Origin: Pararoseomonas sp. SCSIO 73927
GTDB lineage: Bacteria > Pseudomonadota > Alphaproteobacteria > Acetobacterales > Acetobacteraceae
DNA length: 64,000 nt
NCBI RefSeq assembly: GCF_037040815.1
Contig: NZ_CP146232.1
Coordinates: forward strand, 4,682,001-4,746,000
Direction of reading: 5' to 3'
Made by a program: the position numbers and the translations under genes. The stretch's first letter is position 1, and every line of letters starts with the position of its first letter. The notes under the pieces were generated by a model. That model saw only the letters and a program-made list of their open reading frames with translations, ran no database searches and had not been told where the DNA came from. Below, piece after piece: positions 50,921 to 58,942 of this stretch.

Positions 50921-51496
50921 ATGCCGAACGATGCCGCCCGCCCCTTCCGCTACCCCGTGCCCGAGCTGGCGGAGCTGCCGGACGACATCCGGGAGAAGAT
51001 CCTGGCGGTGCAGGAGAAGGCGGGCTTCGTGCCCAACGTCTTCCTGCTGCTCGCACGCCGCCCGGCAGAGTTCCGCGCCTTCGTCGCCTACCACGACGCG
51101 CTGATGGAGAAGCGCGAGGGGCTGACGATCGCCGAGCGCGAGATGATCGTCGTCGCCGTCTCCGCCGCCCATTCCTGCCAGTACTGCGTGGTGGCGCACG
51201 GGGCGATCCTGCGCGTGCGGGCGAAGGACCCGCTGATCGCGGACCTCGTCGCCACCAACTACCGCAAGGCCGGGCTCCCGCCGCGCCATCGCGCAATGCT
51301 GGACTACGCGCTGAAGGTCGGCACGCAGTCCCACCTGGTGGGCGACGCCGACCACGCCGCGCTGGCGGAGGCCGGCTTCACCGAGGACGAGGCCTGGGAC
51401 ATTGGGGCCATTGCCGCCTTTTTCTCCATGTCCAACCGCCTGGCCAACGCCACGGACCTGCGGCCGAACCGGGAGTTCCACGCGCTCGGGCGGTAG
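50921..51496 (+). CDS. AhpD-like / carboxymuconolactone-decarboxylase-family peroxidase-related protein
   Basis: A 191-residue helical protein. It has the AhpD-type redox motif SAAHSCQYCVVAHGAIL (C86, C89, His93), preceded by LTIAEREMIVVAVS and followed by LPPRHRAMLDYALKVGTQSHLVGDADHAALAEAGFTEDEAWDIGAIAAFFSMSNRLANATDLRPNREFH. This places it in the peroxidase-related (alkylhydroperoxidase AhpD) subgroup. It probably reduces peroxides or acts in thiol redox cycling. The ATG at 50921 has GGAAACGGAAA upstream and starts after the pheT hairpin. It is a single-gene unit, and its physiological partner is unknown. Confidence 0.85.
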   Translation: MPNDAARPFRYPVPELAELPDDIREKILAVQEKAGFVPNVFLLLARRPAEFRAFVAYHDALMEKREGLTIAEREMIVVAVSAAHSCQYCVVAHGAILRVRAKDPLIADLVATNYRKAGLPPRHRAMLDYALKVGTQSHLVGDADHAALAEAGFTEDEAWDIGAIAAFFSMSNRLANATDLRPNREFHALGR

Positions 51497-51500
51497 GGCC

Positions 51501-52319
51501 TCAGTCCTCCACCGTCTCGTGCGCCCCGGCAGCCCCCAGGCGCCAGTAGCCGGCGGCCTTTAACCGCTCTTTCGGAAGCCCGTGGCGCTCTGTCAGTACG
51601 CGGCGCAGCCCGCGGGCCACCCCGATCTCGGCGGCGACCCAGGCGTAGCCGCTGCCGGGCGGAAGCGTGACGGCCTCCAGGGCCGCCGTCAGCCGCCCAG
51701 GATCGCCGGCGGGCGCGCCCTCGCGGCTGAGCCAGGTCACGTCCAGCCCCGCGCGCTCCGGCAGGGGCTGGCGCTCCGCCCCGTCCGCCACCTCGATCAA
51801 GGCGATCACCCGTGCGGTCGCCGGCAGTTCCTCGATCCGGCGGGAAATGGCGGGGATCGCCGTCTCGTCCCCGGCCAGCAGGTACCAGTCCAGATCGTCC
51901 GGCAGGATGAAGGAGCCCTTCGGGCCACCCACGCCCAGCCTGTCGCCCGGCGCAGCGGCGGCCGCCCACTCCGTGGCCGGGCCGGATTCGTGCAGGGCGA
52001 AGTCGATGGAGAGCTCGCCCGCCGCTTGGTCATGGCGCCGTGGCGTGTAGTCCCGGGCGATCGGACGCGGCCTGCCCTCCGGCAGCACCGGGCCGTTCGG
52101 CCCGAAATCCGGCATGGAGGGCTCCGCCTCGCCCGGGGCGGGGAAGAACAGCTTCACGTGGTCGTCGAAGCCGGGGCTGGCGAAGCCCGCGAGGTCCTCG
52201 CCGCCGAGCGTCACGCGGATCATGCGCGGGGTGATGCGCTCCACCCGCCGCACCGTCAGCAGGCGCCGCCGCAACTCGTGGCGGACGCGGTGGCCCAGCT
52301 TTCCTGCGGTTGCGCTCAT
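51501..52319 (-). CDS. yqjH: Siderophore-interacting protein / NADPH-dependent ferric-chelate reductase (YqjH-like)
   Basis: A 272-residue FAD-binding reductase. FAD motif is ARDYTPRRHD (88-97), then GVGGPKGSFILPDD (129-142), and the NADPH side has LLAGDETAIPAISRRIEELP (147-166) and the tail WVAAEIGVARGLRRVLTERHGLPKERLKAAGYWRLGAAGAHE. These are classic SIP/YqjH/ViuB signatures. It reduces ferric siderophores in the cytosol to free iron. Its start overlaps the stop of the PadR-type regulator (TGATG). The pairing matches E. coli yqjI-yqjH. Confidence 0.88.
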   Translation of the reverse strand: MSATAGKLGHRVRHELRRRLLTVRRVERITPRMIRVTLGGEDLAGFASPGFDDHVKLFFPAPGEAEPSMPDFGPNGPVLPEGRPRPIARDYTPRRHDQAAGELSIDFALHESGPATEWAAAAAPGDRLGVGGPKGSFILPDDLDWYLLAGDETAIPAISRRIEELPATARVIALIEVADGAERQPLPERAGLDVTWLSREGAPAGDPGRLTAALEAVTLPPGSGYAWVAAEIGVARGLRRVLTERHGLPKERLKAAGYWRLGAAGAHETVED

Positions 52320-52882
52320 CAGGTCCGCTCCACCTTCAAGGCCACCTCGTCGATCATCGCCACCATCCCGTGCAGCTGCTCCTGCGTCAGGGGGCCGCGC
52401 GAAAGGCGCATCCGCAGCGCGTTGCGCAGGTTGTGCACGGCCCGCTTGAGCTGCAGGACGGAGCCGTCCGGCCCGTCCCCAGCCAGGGCGTCCATGCGGG
52501 CAAAGAGGGCTTCCGCCTCCGCCCGGCTGCCGGCCAGGGCCGCCTCGCCCTCGGGCGTGACCGCGTAGAGCTTTCGGCCGCCCTCGGTGGACCGCACCGC
52601 GATCTGGCCCAACTCCTCCAGCAGCGTGAGCGTCGGGTAGACCACGCCGGGGCTCGGGGAATAGGCCCCGGCCAGGCGCTCCTCGATGTCCTTGATGATC
52701 TCGTAGCCGTGCCGCGGCCGCTCCGCGATCAGGCGCAGGATGACAAGGCGCAGATCGCCGGTCTCGAAGAAACGCCCGCTGCGCCCGCCACGGCCGTGAC
52801 GGCGATCCTCCAGAGAATGGGGGGTGTCGCGGTGGTAGCGGCGCCCGGCCGAGTGGCCGCAGCGATGGTGGAACAGGTTCAT
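52319..52882 (-). CDS. yqjI: PadR-family metal-responsive repressor (YqjI-like)
   Basis: A 187-residue regulator. The N-terminus is rich in possible metal ligands (H5, H6, C8, H10, H17, H22, H29), as in E. coli YqjI, which binds nickel there. The PadR winged helix follows: FFETGDLRLVILRLIAERPRHGYEIIKDIEERLAGAYSPSPGVVYPTLTLLEELGQI, with wing RSTEGGRKLYAVTPEGEAAL. The C-terminal helices (MKRAVHNLRNAL-like VLQLKRAVHNLRNALRMRL) also follow YqjI. It should repress itself and the overlapping ferric reductase gene. Two GATATATC sites sit just upstream. Confidence 0.85.
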   Translation of the reverse strand: MNLFHHRCGHSAGRRYHRDTPHSLEDRRHGRGGRSGRFFETGDLRLVILRLIAERPRHGYEIIKDIEERLAGAYSPSPGVVYPTLTLLEELGQIAVRSTEGGRKLYAVTPEGEAALAGSRAEAEALFARMDALAGDGPDGSVLQLKRAVHNLRNALRMRLSRGPLTQEQLHGMVAMIDEVALKVERT

Positions 52883-52904
52883 GGCGGAAGTCCTTGCAGA
52901 CGAC

Positions 52905-52938
52905 TTAGATATATCGGATCGCTGTGTTTAGATATATC
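52905..52938. promoter_or_regulatory. Paired YqjI-type operator repeats
   Basis: TTAGATATATC occurs twice (52905-52915 and 52928-52938), each containing the palindrome GATATATC, with starts 23 bases apart. They lie 23-56 bases upstream of the yqjI-like start, in the most AT-rich patch of the region. Spacing of about two helical turns suits two dimers or a tetramer on one DNA face. Binding by the PadR protein is inferred. Confidence 0.65.
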
Positions 52939-53072
52939 TGGAATATTCCCTCTGCAAGCCCTCTCACGTCTCTTGGCCCCGAAGCCACCTCGACCCTATC
53001 AAGGCGGATGCGGCAGCCTTCACCCGACTCTCCCGTATCCTGGCGCCGCGCCGCCCAGGGCGATGAAGGCCG

Positions 53073-53876
53073 ATGAAGATCCCTGCCGAAGGCGCCGGTA
53101 CCTCCGCCCTCACCGCCGACCGCCGCCTCTTTCGGGAGCTCTACTACCGGGACACGGACCGGGCGGTGCGCTTCCGCTACGGGCTGCTGGTGCTGGACGC
53201 GGTGACCCTGGTCTTCATCGTTTCCACCTCCTTCATCCCGCGCAGCACGGCGCTGGAGGTGGCGGACACCCTTTTCGGCACGGTCCTTGTGGCGGAGTTC
53301 CTGGCCCGGCTACGCGCCAGCCCGCGGCCCTGGCGGGAGCTGGCCCAGCCCGTCACCATCGCCGATGCGGTCGCGGTGCTCTGCTTCCTCATCCCCGGGC
53401 TCGGGGCGGCGGCGGGGTTCCTCCGGGCGCTGCGGGTGCTCCGGCTTCTCCGCTCCCGCCGCATCCTGGTGCGGCTCCGCCGGGACGTCCCGGCCTTTCG
53501 CCGGAACGAGGACGCGGTGATCGCCGCGACCGACCTCGCCGTCTTCATCTTCATCATGACGGGGCTGGTCTACGAGACCCAGCACCGGTCCAACCCGGAC
53601 ATCCGGGACTACGCGGACTCGCTCTACTTCACCGTCACCGCCCTCACCACCACGGGGTTCGGGGACATCACCCTGCCCGGGCGCGGCGGGCGGCTGCTGA
53701 CCGTGCTGATCATGTTCTGCGGCGTCACCCTGTTCCTGCGCCTGGCCCAGTCCCTCTTCCGCCCCTCCAAGGTGCGCTATCCCTGCCCGGAATGCGGGCT
53801 GCAGCGGCACGAGCCGGACGCGGTGCACTGCAAGGCCTGCGGCCATATCCTTGGCATCCCGGACGAGGGCACGTGA
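53073..53876 (+). CDS. Voltage-sensor potassium channel with C-terminal zinc ribbon
   Basis: A 267-residue six-helix ion channel. S1-S3 are YGLLVLDAVTLVFIVST, ALEVADTLFGTVLVAEFLARL and IADAVAVLCFLIPGLG. S4 is FLRALRVLRLLRSRRILVRL, with Arg at every third position (R118, R121, R124, R127). The pore follows: TDLAVFIFIMTGLVYET (S5), filter TVTALTTTGFGDIT (T192-D198; G-F-G in place of G-Y-G) and LLTVLIMFCGVTLFLRLAQ (S6). The tail is a zinc ribbon, CPECGLQRHEPDAVHCKACG (C238, C241, C253, C256). It likely passes K+. It is divergent from yqjI; the 134 bases between (52939-53072) show no clear promoter of its own. Confidence 0.83.
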   Translation: MKIPAEGAGTSALTADRRLFRELYYRDTDRAVRFRYGLLVLDAVTLVFIVSTSFIPRSTALEVADTLFGTVLVAEFLARLRASPRPWRELAQPVTIADAVAVLCFLIPGLGAAAGFLRALRVLRLLRSRRILVRLRRDVPAFRRNEDAVIAATDLAVFIFIMTGLVYETQHRSNPDIRDYADSLYFTVTALTTTGFGDITLPGRGGRLLTVLIMFCGVTLFLRLAQSLFRPSKVRYPCPECGLQRHEPDAVHCKACGHILGIPDEGT

Positions 53877-53994
53877 TCGCGGGCGGACCGGGCGCGCCAA
53901 GCTTGGCCTGGGGCCCCGCCTGCCTTATCTGAGGGGCTGAAATCGCACCCGGAGTGGCCGGGGCGGCCCTTTCCGCCCCCCGGCCCGGAACCAG

Positions 53995-55800
53995 ATGACC
54001 GACACGCCCCTCGACCGCATCCGCAACTTCTCGATCATCGCCCATATCGACCACGGCAAGTCCACCCTGGCGGACCGCCTGATCCAGAACACCGGCGCCC
54101 TCTCCTCCCGCGAGATGACGGAGCAGGTGCTGGACAACATGGACATCGAGAAGGAGCGGGGGATCACCATCAAGGCGCAGACCGTGCGCCTGAACTACCG
54201 CGCCCAGGACGGGCAGGACTATGTCCTGAACCTCATGGACACGCCGGGCCACGTGGATTTCGCCTACGAGGTCTCCCGGTCGCTGGCCGCCTGCGAGGGG
54301 TCGCTGCTGGTGGTCGACGCCTCCCAGGGCGTAGAGGCCCAGACCCTGGCGAACGTGTACCAGGCGCTCGATGCCGGGCACGAGATCGTCCCCATCCTGA
54401 ACAAGGTGGACCTGCCGGCCGCCGAGCCGGACCGGGTGAAGGGGCAGATCGAGGACGTGGTGGGCCTGCCCGCCGACGACGCCGTGATGATCTCCGCGAA
54501 GACCGGGCTGAACATCGAGGGCGTGCTCGAGGCGATCGTCACCCGCCTGCCCCCGCCCAAGGGCGATGCTGCCGCGCCGACGAAGGCGCTGCTGGTGGAC
54601 AGCTGGTACGACCCCTACCTCGGCGTGGTCATCCTCGTCCGCGTCAAGGACGGGCATCTCCGAAAGGGCCAGAAGATCCGCATGATGGCGGAGGGCTCCA
54701 CGCACGTGGTGGAGCAGGTCGGCGTCTTCCGACCGAAGATGCAGGTCGTGGAGAGCCTCGGGCCGGGCGAGATGGGCTACATCACCGCGGCCATCAAGAC
54801 CGTGGCGGACACCAATGTCGGCGACACCATCACCGACGACCGCAGCCCCGCCACCGAGGCGCTGGCCGGCTTCAAGCCCTCCATCCCCGTGGTGTGGTGC
54901 GGCCTCTACCCCGTGGACGCGGACGATTTCGAGAAGCTGCGCGACAGCCTGGCGAAGCTGCGCCTGAACGACGCATCCTTCCACTTCGAGGCGGAGAGCA
55001 GCGCGGCGCTCGGCTTCGGCTATCGCTGCGGCTTCCTCGGGCTGCTGCACCTGGAGATCATCCAGGAGCGCCTGTCCCGCGAGTTCGACCTCGACCTGAT
55101 CGCGACGGCGCCGAGCGTGGTGTACAAGCTGAAGATGACGAACGGGGAGGAGCGCGACCTCCACAACCCGGCCGACATGCCGGACGTGGTCTCGATCGAT
55201 ACGATCCAGGAGCCCTGGATCAAGGCCACGATCTTCGTGCCGGACGAGTACCTCGGCAACATCCTCACCCTGTGCAGCGAGCGGCGCGGGCAGCAGGTGG
55301 AGCTGACCTATGTCGGCAGCCGCGCCATGGCCGTGTACCGCCTGCCGCTGAACGAGGTGGTCTTCGACTTCTACGACCGGCTCAAGTCCATCTCCCGCGG
55401 CTATGCCAGCTTCGACTATGCGATGGACGGGTACGAGGAGGGCGACCTCGTGAAGATCGGTATCCTCGTGAACAACGAGCCGGTGGACGCCCTCTCCTTC
55501 ATGGCCCACCGCTCCCAGGCGGAGCGGCGGGGGCGCTCGATCTGCGAGAAGCTGAAGGACCTGATCCCCCGCCAGCTCTTCAAGATTCCCATCCAGGCCG
55601 CGATCGGCGGGCGGGTGATCGCGCGCGAGACGATCGGGGCGATCTCGAAGGACGTGACCGCCAAGTGCTACGGCGGCGACATCAGCCGCAAGCGCAAGCT
55701 CCTCGACAAGCAGAAGGAGGGCAAGAAGCGCATGCGGCAGTTCGGCAAGGTGGAGATCCCCCAGAGCGCCTTTATCGCCGCCCTGAAGATGGATTCCTGA
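53995..55800 (+). CDS. lepA: Translation elongation factor 4 (LepA/EF4)
   Basis: A 601-residue translational GTPase. The start is [22 protein letters not shown] (G1), with [13 protein letters not shown] (G2), [18 protein letters not shown] (G3), [13 protein letters not shown] (G4) and ISAKTG (G5). The LepA-specific C-terminal domain has [41 protein letters not shown], which is diagnostic. It promotes back-translocation of ribosomes under stress and aids 30S assembly. Normal length and complete. It has its own unit after a 118-base gap. Confidence 0.97.
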   Translation: MTDTPLDRIRNFSIIAHIDHGKSTLADRLIQNTGALSSREMTEQVLDNMDIEKERGITIKAQTVRLNYRAQDGQDYVLNLMDTPGHVDFAYEVSRSLAACEGSLLVVDASQGVEAQTLANVYQALDAGHEIVPILNKVDLPAAEPDRVKGQIEDVVGLPADDAVMISAKTGLNIEGVLEAIVTRLPPPKGDAAAPTKALLVDSWYDPYLGVVILVRVKDGHLRKGQKIRMMAEGSTHVVEQVGVFRPKMQVVESLGPGEMGYITAAIKTVADTNVGDTITDDRSPATEALAGFKPSIPVVWCGLYPVDADDFEKLRDSLAKLRLNDASFHFEAESSAALGFGYRCGFLGLLHLEIIQERLSREFDLDLIATAPSVVYKLKMTNGEERDLHNPADMPDVVSIDTIQEPWIKATIFVPDEYLGNILTLCSERRGQQVELTYVGSRAMAVYRLPLNEVVFDFYDRLKSISRGYASFDYAMDGYEEGDLVKIGILVNNEPVDALSFMAHRSQAERRGRSICEKLKDLIPRQLFKIPIQAAIGGRVIARETIGAISKDVTAKCYGGDISRKRKLLDKQKEGKKRMRQFGKVEIPQSAFIAALKMDS

Positions 55801-55912
55801 GCCGCCGGCCCGGGGAGCGGGTCCGGGGCGCGCGATTGCGCTTCCCGTAATCCGCTTGACATCCGGGCCTGAATCCTGCGACCGCCCGTCTCATAAACGG
55901 GAGTTCACGTTC

Positions 55913-56908
55913 ATGACCGAGACGACGCGCCGCCGCGCCCTCCTTGCCGGCGCCGCCCTGGCCGCCCCTGCCCTGGCGCCCCGCATGGCCGGCGCGCAGG
56001 GCGCCTATCCGAACAAGCCCATCTCCATGATCATCCCCTTCGCGGCCGGCGGCCCGACGGATGTCGTCGCCCGCCTCTGCGCCGAGGTGATGGGGCGCGA
56101 CCTCGGCCAGACGATCGTGGTGGAGAATGTGGGCGGGGCCGGCGGCACGCTCGGCGCCCAGCGCGTCGCCCAGGCCCGGCCGGACGGCTACACCATCCTC
56201 TGCCACCACATCGGCATGGGCACCACGCCCTCCCTCTACCGCCGCCTCGCCTACGACGCGGTGAACGGCTTCGAGACCATCGGCCTCATCACCGAGGTGC
56301 CGATGACGATCATCGCGAAGAAGGACTTCCCGGCGAACAGCCTGGCGGAGCTGGTGCAGGTGCTGAAGCAGCGCGGGCAAGGCGTGAACCTCGCCAATGC
56401 CGGCGTCGGCGCCGCCTCCCACATCTGCGGCCTGCTCTTCCAGTCCGCCATCCAGACGCAGCTCACCACCGTCCCCTACCGCGGCACGGCACCCGCCATG
56501 ACGGACCTGATGGGCGGCACGGTGGACGTGATGTGCGACCAGACCACCAACACGACCCAGGCCATCCAGGCCGGCTCGGTGCGCGCCTTCGCCGTCACCA
56601 CCTCCACCCGCAACGCCGCCCTGCCGAACGTGCCGACCGCGGCCGAGGCCGGGCTTCCCGGGTTCGAGGTCTCCGTCTGGCACGGGCTCTACGCGCCGAA
56701 GGGCACGGACGCGGCGATCACCGCCCGCCTCTCCAAGGCCCTGCAGGTCGCGCTCGCGGATGAGCGGCTGAAGACCCGCTTCGCGGAGCTTGGCACCACC
56801 CCGGTCTCGGCGGAGCAGGCGACGCCGGAGGCCCACCGCCGCTACTGGCAGGCGGATATCGCGAAGTGGCGCCCGATCATCCAGGCCGCCGGCCAGTACG
56901 CGGACTGA
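55913..56908 (+). CDS. Tripartite tricarboxylate transporter-type binding protein (Bug/TctC family)
   Basis: A 331-residue periplasmic protein. It has a Tat-like signal (TRRRALLAGAALAAPALAPRMAGAQG) and the family start YPNKPISMIIPFAAGGPTDVVARLCAEVM. GGAGGTLGAQRVAQARPDGYTIL, VNLANAGVGAASHICGLLF, VPYRGTAPAMTDLMGGTVDVMCDQTTNT and LPNVPTAAEAGLPGFEVSVWHGLYAPKGTD are classic Bug-family blocks. It probably captures a carboxylate. No TctA/TctB genes are beside it, as is usual for orphan Bug proteins in such genomes. A TTGACA (55856-55861) upstream lacks a well-spaced -10. Confidence 0.9.
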   Translation: MTETTRRRALLAGAALAAPALAPRMAGAQGAYPNKPISMIIPFAAGGPTDVVARLCAEVMGRDLGQTIVVENVGGAGGTLGAQRVAQARPDGYTILCHHIGMGTTPSLYRRLAYDAVNGFETIGLITEVPMTIIAKKDFPANSLAELVQVLKQRGQGVNLANAGVGAASHICGLLFQSAIQTQLTTVPYRGTAPAMTDLMGGTVDVMCDQTTNTTQAIQAGSVRAFAVTTSTRNAALPNVPTAAEAGLPGFEVSVWHGLYAPKGTDAAITARLSKALQVALADERLKTRFAELGTTPVSAEQATPEAHRRYWQADIAKWRPIIQAAGQYAD

Positions 56909-56999
56909 GGCCGGGCAGCGCGCGCGGGGCCGGGCTTCTCGCTTCCGCCCCGCACGCCGATTCACATTGGTTAGGCTGGGCGGGACGGTCGGCGCCGAT

Positions 57000-57012
57000 C
57001 CTTGGACCAAGG
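57000..57012. promoter_or_regulatory. Short perfect palindrome before the response regulator
   Basis: CCTTGG-A-CCAAGG lies in the 229-base gap 56909-57137 between the binding-protein and response-regulator genes. An EcfG-type (GGAAC...GTT) promoter was sought because such regulators are often stress-linked, but none was found. Function unknown. Confidence 0.3.
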
Positions 57013-57137
57013 TGCAACCGTTGCGTGTCACGTGCCGTAATGACCCCCCGCCTCCCTTGACAGGGTGGCGGGCCGGCGCCACCCCGGGAGCAACGGGGAA
57101 CAGGCCGCGCGCTGCGCCGGCGAGTGGGAGAGTCTGC

Positions 57138-57500
57138 ATGGCAAGCCTCGCGGGGCGGCGCGTTCTGGTGGTCGAGGACGAGACCCTCGTCGCCATGCTC
57201 GTGGAGGACACGCTGGCCGATGCCGGCGCCGTGGTGCTGGGCCCCGTGGCCACGGTGGCCGAGGCCCTGAACCTCCTCGGCTCGGAGCGGCCCGACGTTG
57301 CCGTGCTGGACCTGAACCTTGCCGGCGAGACATCGGAGCCCGTGGCGGACCGGCTGGCCGCCATGTCCGTGCCCTTCGTCGTCGCCTCCGGCTACGGCGC
57401 GGCGGGGTTGCCGCAGCGCCTCACGGGCGTGCCGGTGCTCGCCAAGCCCTACGCGCCGGAGGACCTGACGGCCGCCCTGGCGAAGCTGCCGACGGCCTGA
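57138..57500 (+). CDS. Single-domain response regulator
   Basis: A 120-residue CheY-like receiver with no output domain. It has the acidic pair in RRVLVVEDETLVAMLVEDTL, the phosphate-accepting Asp in DVAVLDLNLAG, the switch residues in PFVVASGYGAAG and the lysine in PVLAKPYAPEDL. It resembles the short regulators of alphaproteobacteria that act with HWE or HisKA2 sensor kinases. GGGAG precedes the ATG. No kinase is adjacent, so its partner lies elsewhere. The long frame reading upstream of 57138 is not coding. Confidence 0.85.
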   Translation: MASLAGRRVLVVEDETLVAMLVEDTLADAGAVVLGPVATVAEALNLLGSERPDVAVLDLNLAGETSEPVADRLAAMSVPFVVASGYGAAGLPQRLTGVPVLAKPYAPEDLTAALAKLPTA

Positions 57501-57568
57501 TCCAGGGGCGGGCGCCAGGCGGCGCATCGCCGTTCTGCCGCGGCGCAGGTCTTGCTAACCTCCTGCGC

Positions 57569-58942
57569 ATGACCGCTGGCCCGATTGCCTTCACGCTGAA
57601 CGGCGCGCCCCGCGCCCTGCCCCCGGGCACCTCCCCCACCCTCACCTTGCTCGACTGGCTGCGCGGCCCCGCCGGGCTCACCGGCACGAAAGAGGGTTGC
57701 GCCGAGGGCGATTGCGGCGCCTGCACCGTGGTGATCGAGGAGGCGGACGGCGCCCGCGTGCCGATCAACGCCTGCCTTGCGCTGCTCGGGCAGGTGCATG
57801 GCCGCAGCATCCGCACCGTGGAAGGCCTGCGCGGCGCCGCCGGCGGCCCGCACCCCGTGCAGAGCGCGCTGGCGGAGGCCGACGCGACCCAGTGCGGCTT
57901 TTGCACCCCGGGCATCGTGATGACGGCCTGGGCCCATGCCCGGGAGGGCGGAGACCCGCACGAGGCGTTGGCCGGGAATCTCTGCCGCTGCACGGGCTAC
58001 CGCCCGATACTGGAGGCGTTCGAGGCGCTGCGGGACGACGCCGCCCCGCCAGCCGCCCCGCCCGCTGCCCCCGCCACGGTTCTGCAGGCGCCGGGCCAGC
58101 TCTTCCACCGTCCCGCGACGCTGGAGGAGCTCGTCGCCCTGCGCGCGGCCCGACCGGAGGCCTGGTTGCTGGCCGGGGGCACCGATCTCGGACTGCGGGT
58201 TTCGGAGCGCCGGGAAGTACCGCCGGAGGTGATCCTCCTCTCCGACGTGCCGGAGCTGCGGGGAATCGAGGTGTCGCCGCAGGGGATCCGGATCGGCGCC
58301 GCGGAAACATACCGCCGGCTGCTGGATGCCTGCTCGGCCGATCGCGCCTTCCTGCCCCTGGCGGGCCTGCTGCGCCGCCTGGGATCGCGCCAGATCCGGG
58401 GGATGGGCACGCTCGGCGGCAATCTCGGCACGGCATCCCCCATCGGCGACGCGCTGCCGCCCCTCATCGCCCTCGGCGCCACGCTTCGAATCGCCGGGCC
58501 GGACGGGTGGCGCGAGATGGCGGTGGAGGACTTCCTCACCGGCTATCGGACGAACGCGCTGGTGCCCGGCGAGGTGATCCGGGACGTGTTCATCCCCCGC
58601 CCGCCCGAGGGCGCGCTCTTCGCCGCGGAGAAGCTGTCCAAGCGGCCGGACCAGGACATCAGCACGGTCGGCCTCTCCGCCGTGATCGCGTTGGAGGGGG
58701 CGCGCGTGGCCCGCGTCCGGATCGCCCTCGGCGGCATCGGCCCGCGCGCCGCCCGCTGCGTCCCGGCCGAGGCGGCCCTGGACGGCCGGCCCTGGACCCG
58801 GGAGACGGTGGAGGCCGCCGCGGCCGCCCTGGAAGGCGCCATCGCTCCGCTCTCGGATCTGCGGGGCAGTGCGGAGTACCGGCGCCTCGCGGCGGGGAAC
58901 CTGCTGCGAAGGCTCTGGCACCGGCGCGAGGAGGCGGCCTGA
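57569..58942 (+). CDS. xdhA: Xanthine dehydrogenase, iron-sulfur/FAD subunit
   Basis: A 457-residue subunit. Two [2Fe-2S] clusters: plant-type C44, C49, C52 with C69 (KEGCAEGDCGACTVV, INACLALLG), and C110, C113, C140, C142 (TQCGFCTPGIV, GNLCRCTGYRPIL). The FAD domain follows after a Pro/Ala linker (WLLAGGTDLGLRV, LGSRQIRGMGTLGGNLGTASPIGDALPPLIALGATL, FLTGYRTNALVPGEVI, LSKRPDQDISTVGLSAVI). It passes electrons from the Mo site to NAD. It overlaps xdhB by one base (TGATG). Confidence 0.93.
   Translation: MTAGPIAFTLNGAPRALPPGTSPTLTLLDWLRGPAGLTGTKEGCAEGDCGACTVVIEEADGARVPINACLALLGQVHGRSIRTVEGLRGAAGGPHPVQSALAEADATQCGFCTPGIVMTAWAHAREGGDPHEALAGNLCRCTGYRPILEAFEALRDDAAPPAAPPAAPATVLQAPGQLFHRPATLEELVALRAARPEAWLLAGGTDLGLRVSERREVPPEVILLSDVPELRGIEVSPQGIRIGAAETYRRLLDACSADRAFLPLAGLLRRLGSRQIRGMGTLGGNLGTASPIGDALPPLIALGATLRIAGPDGWREMAVEDFLTGYRTNALVPGEVIRDVFIPRPPEGALFAAEKLSKRPDQDISTVGLSAVIALEGARVARVRIALGGIGPRAARCVPAEAALDGRPWTRETVEAAAAALEGAIAPLSDLRGSAEYRRLAAGNLLRRLWHRREEAA

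Noticed and set aside
55856..55884. TTGACA upstream of the Bug-family gene as a sigma70 promoter
   Set aside because: The -35 box is perfect but the position 17 bases on reads CGACCG; the only AT-rich hexamer (CATAAA) is 30 bases away.
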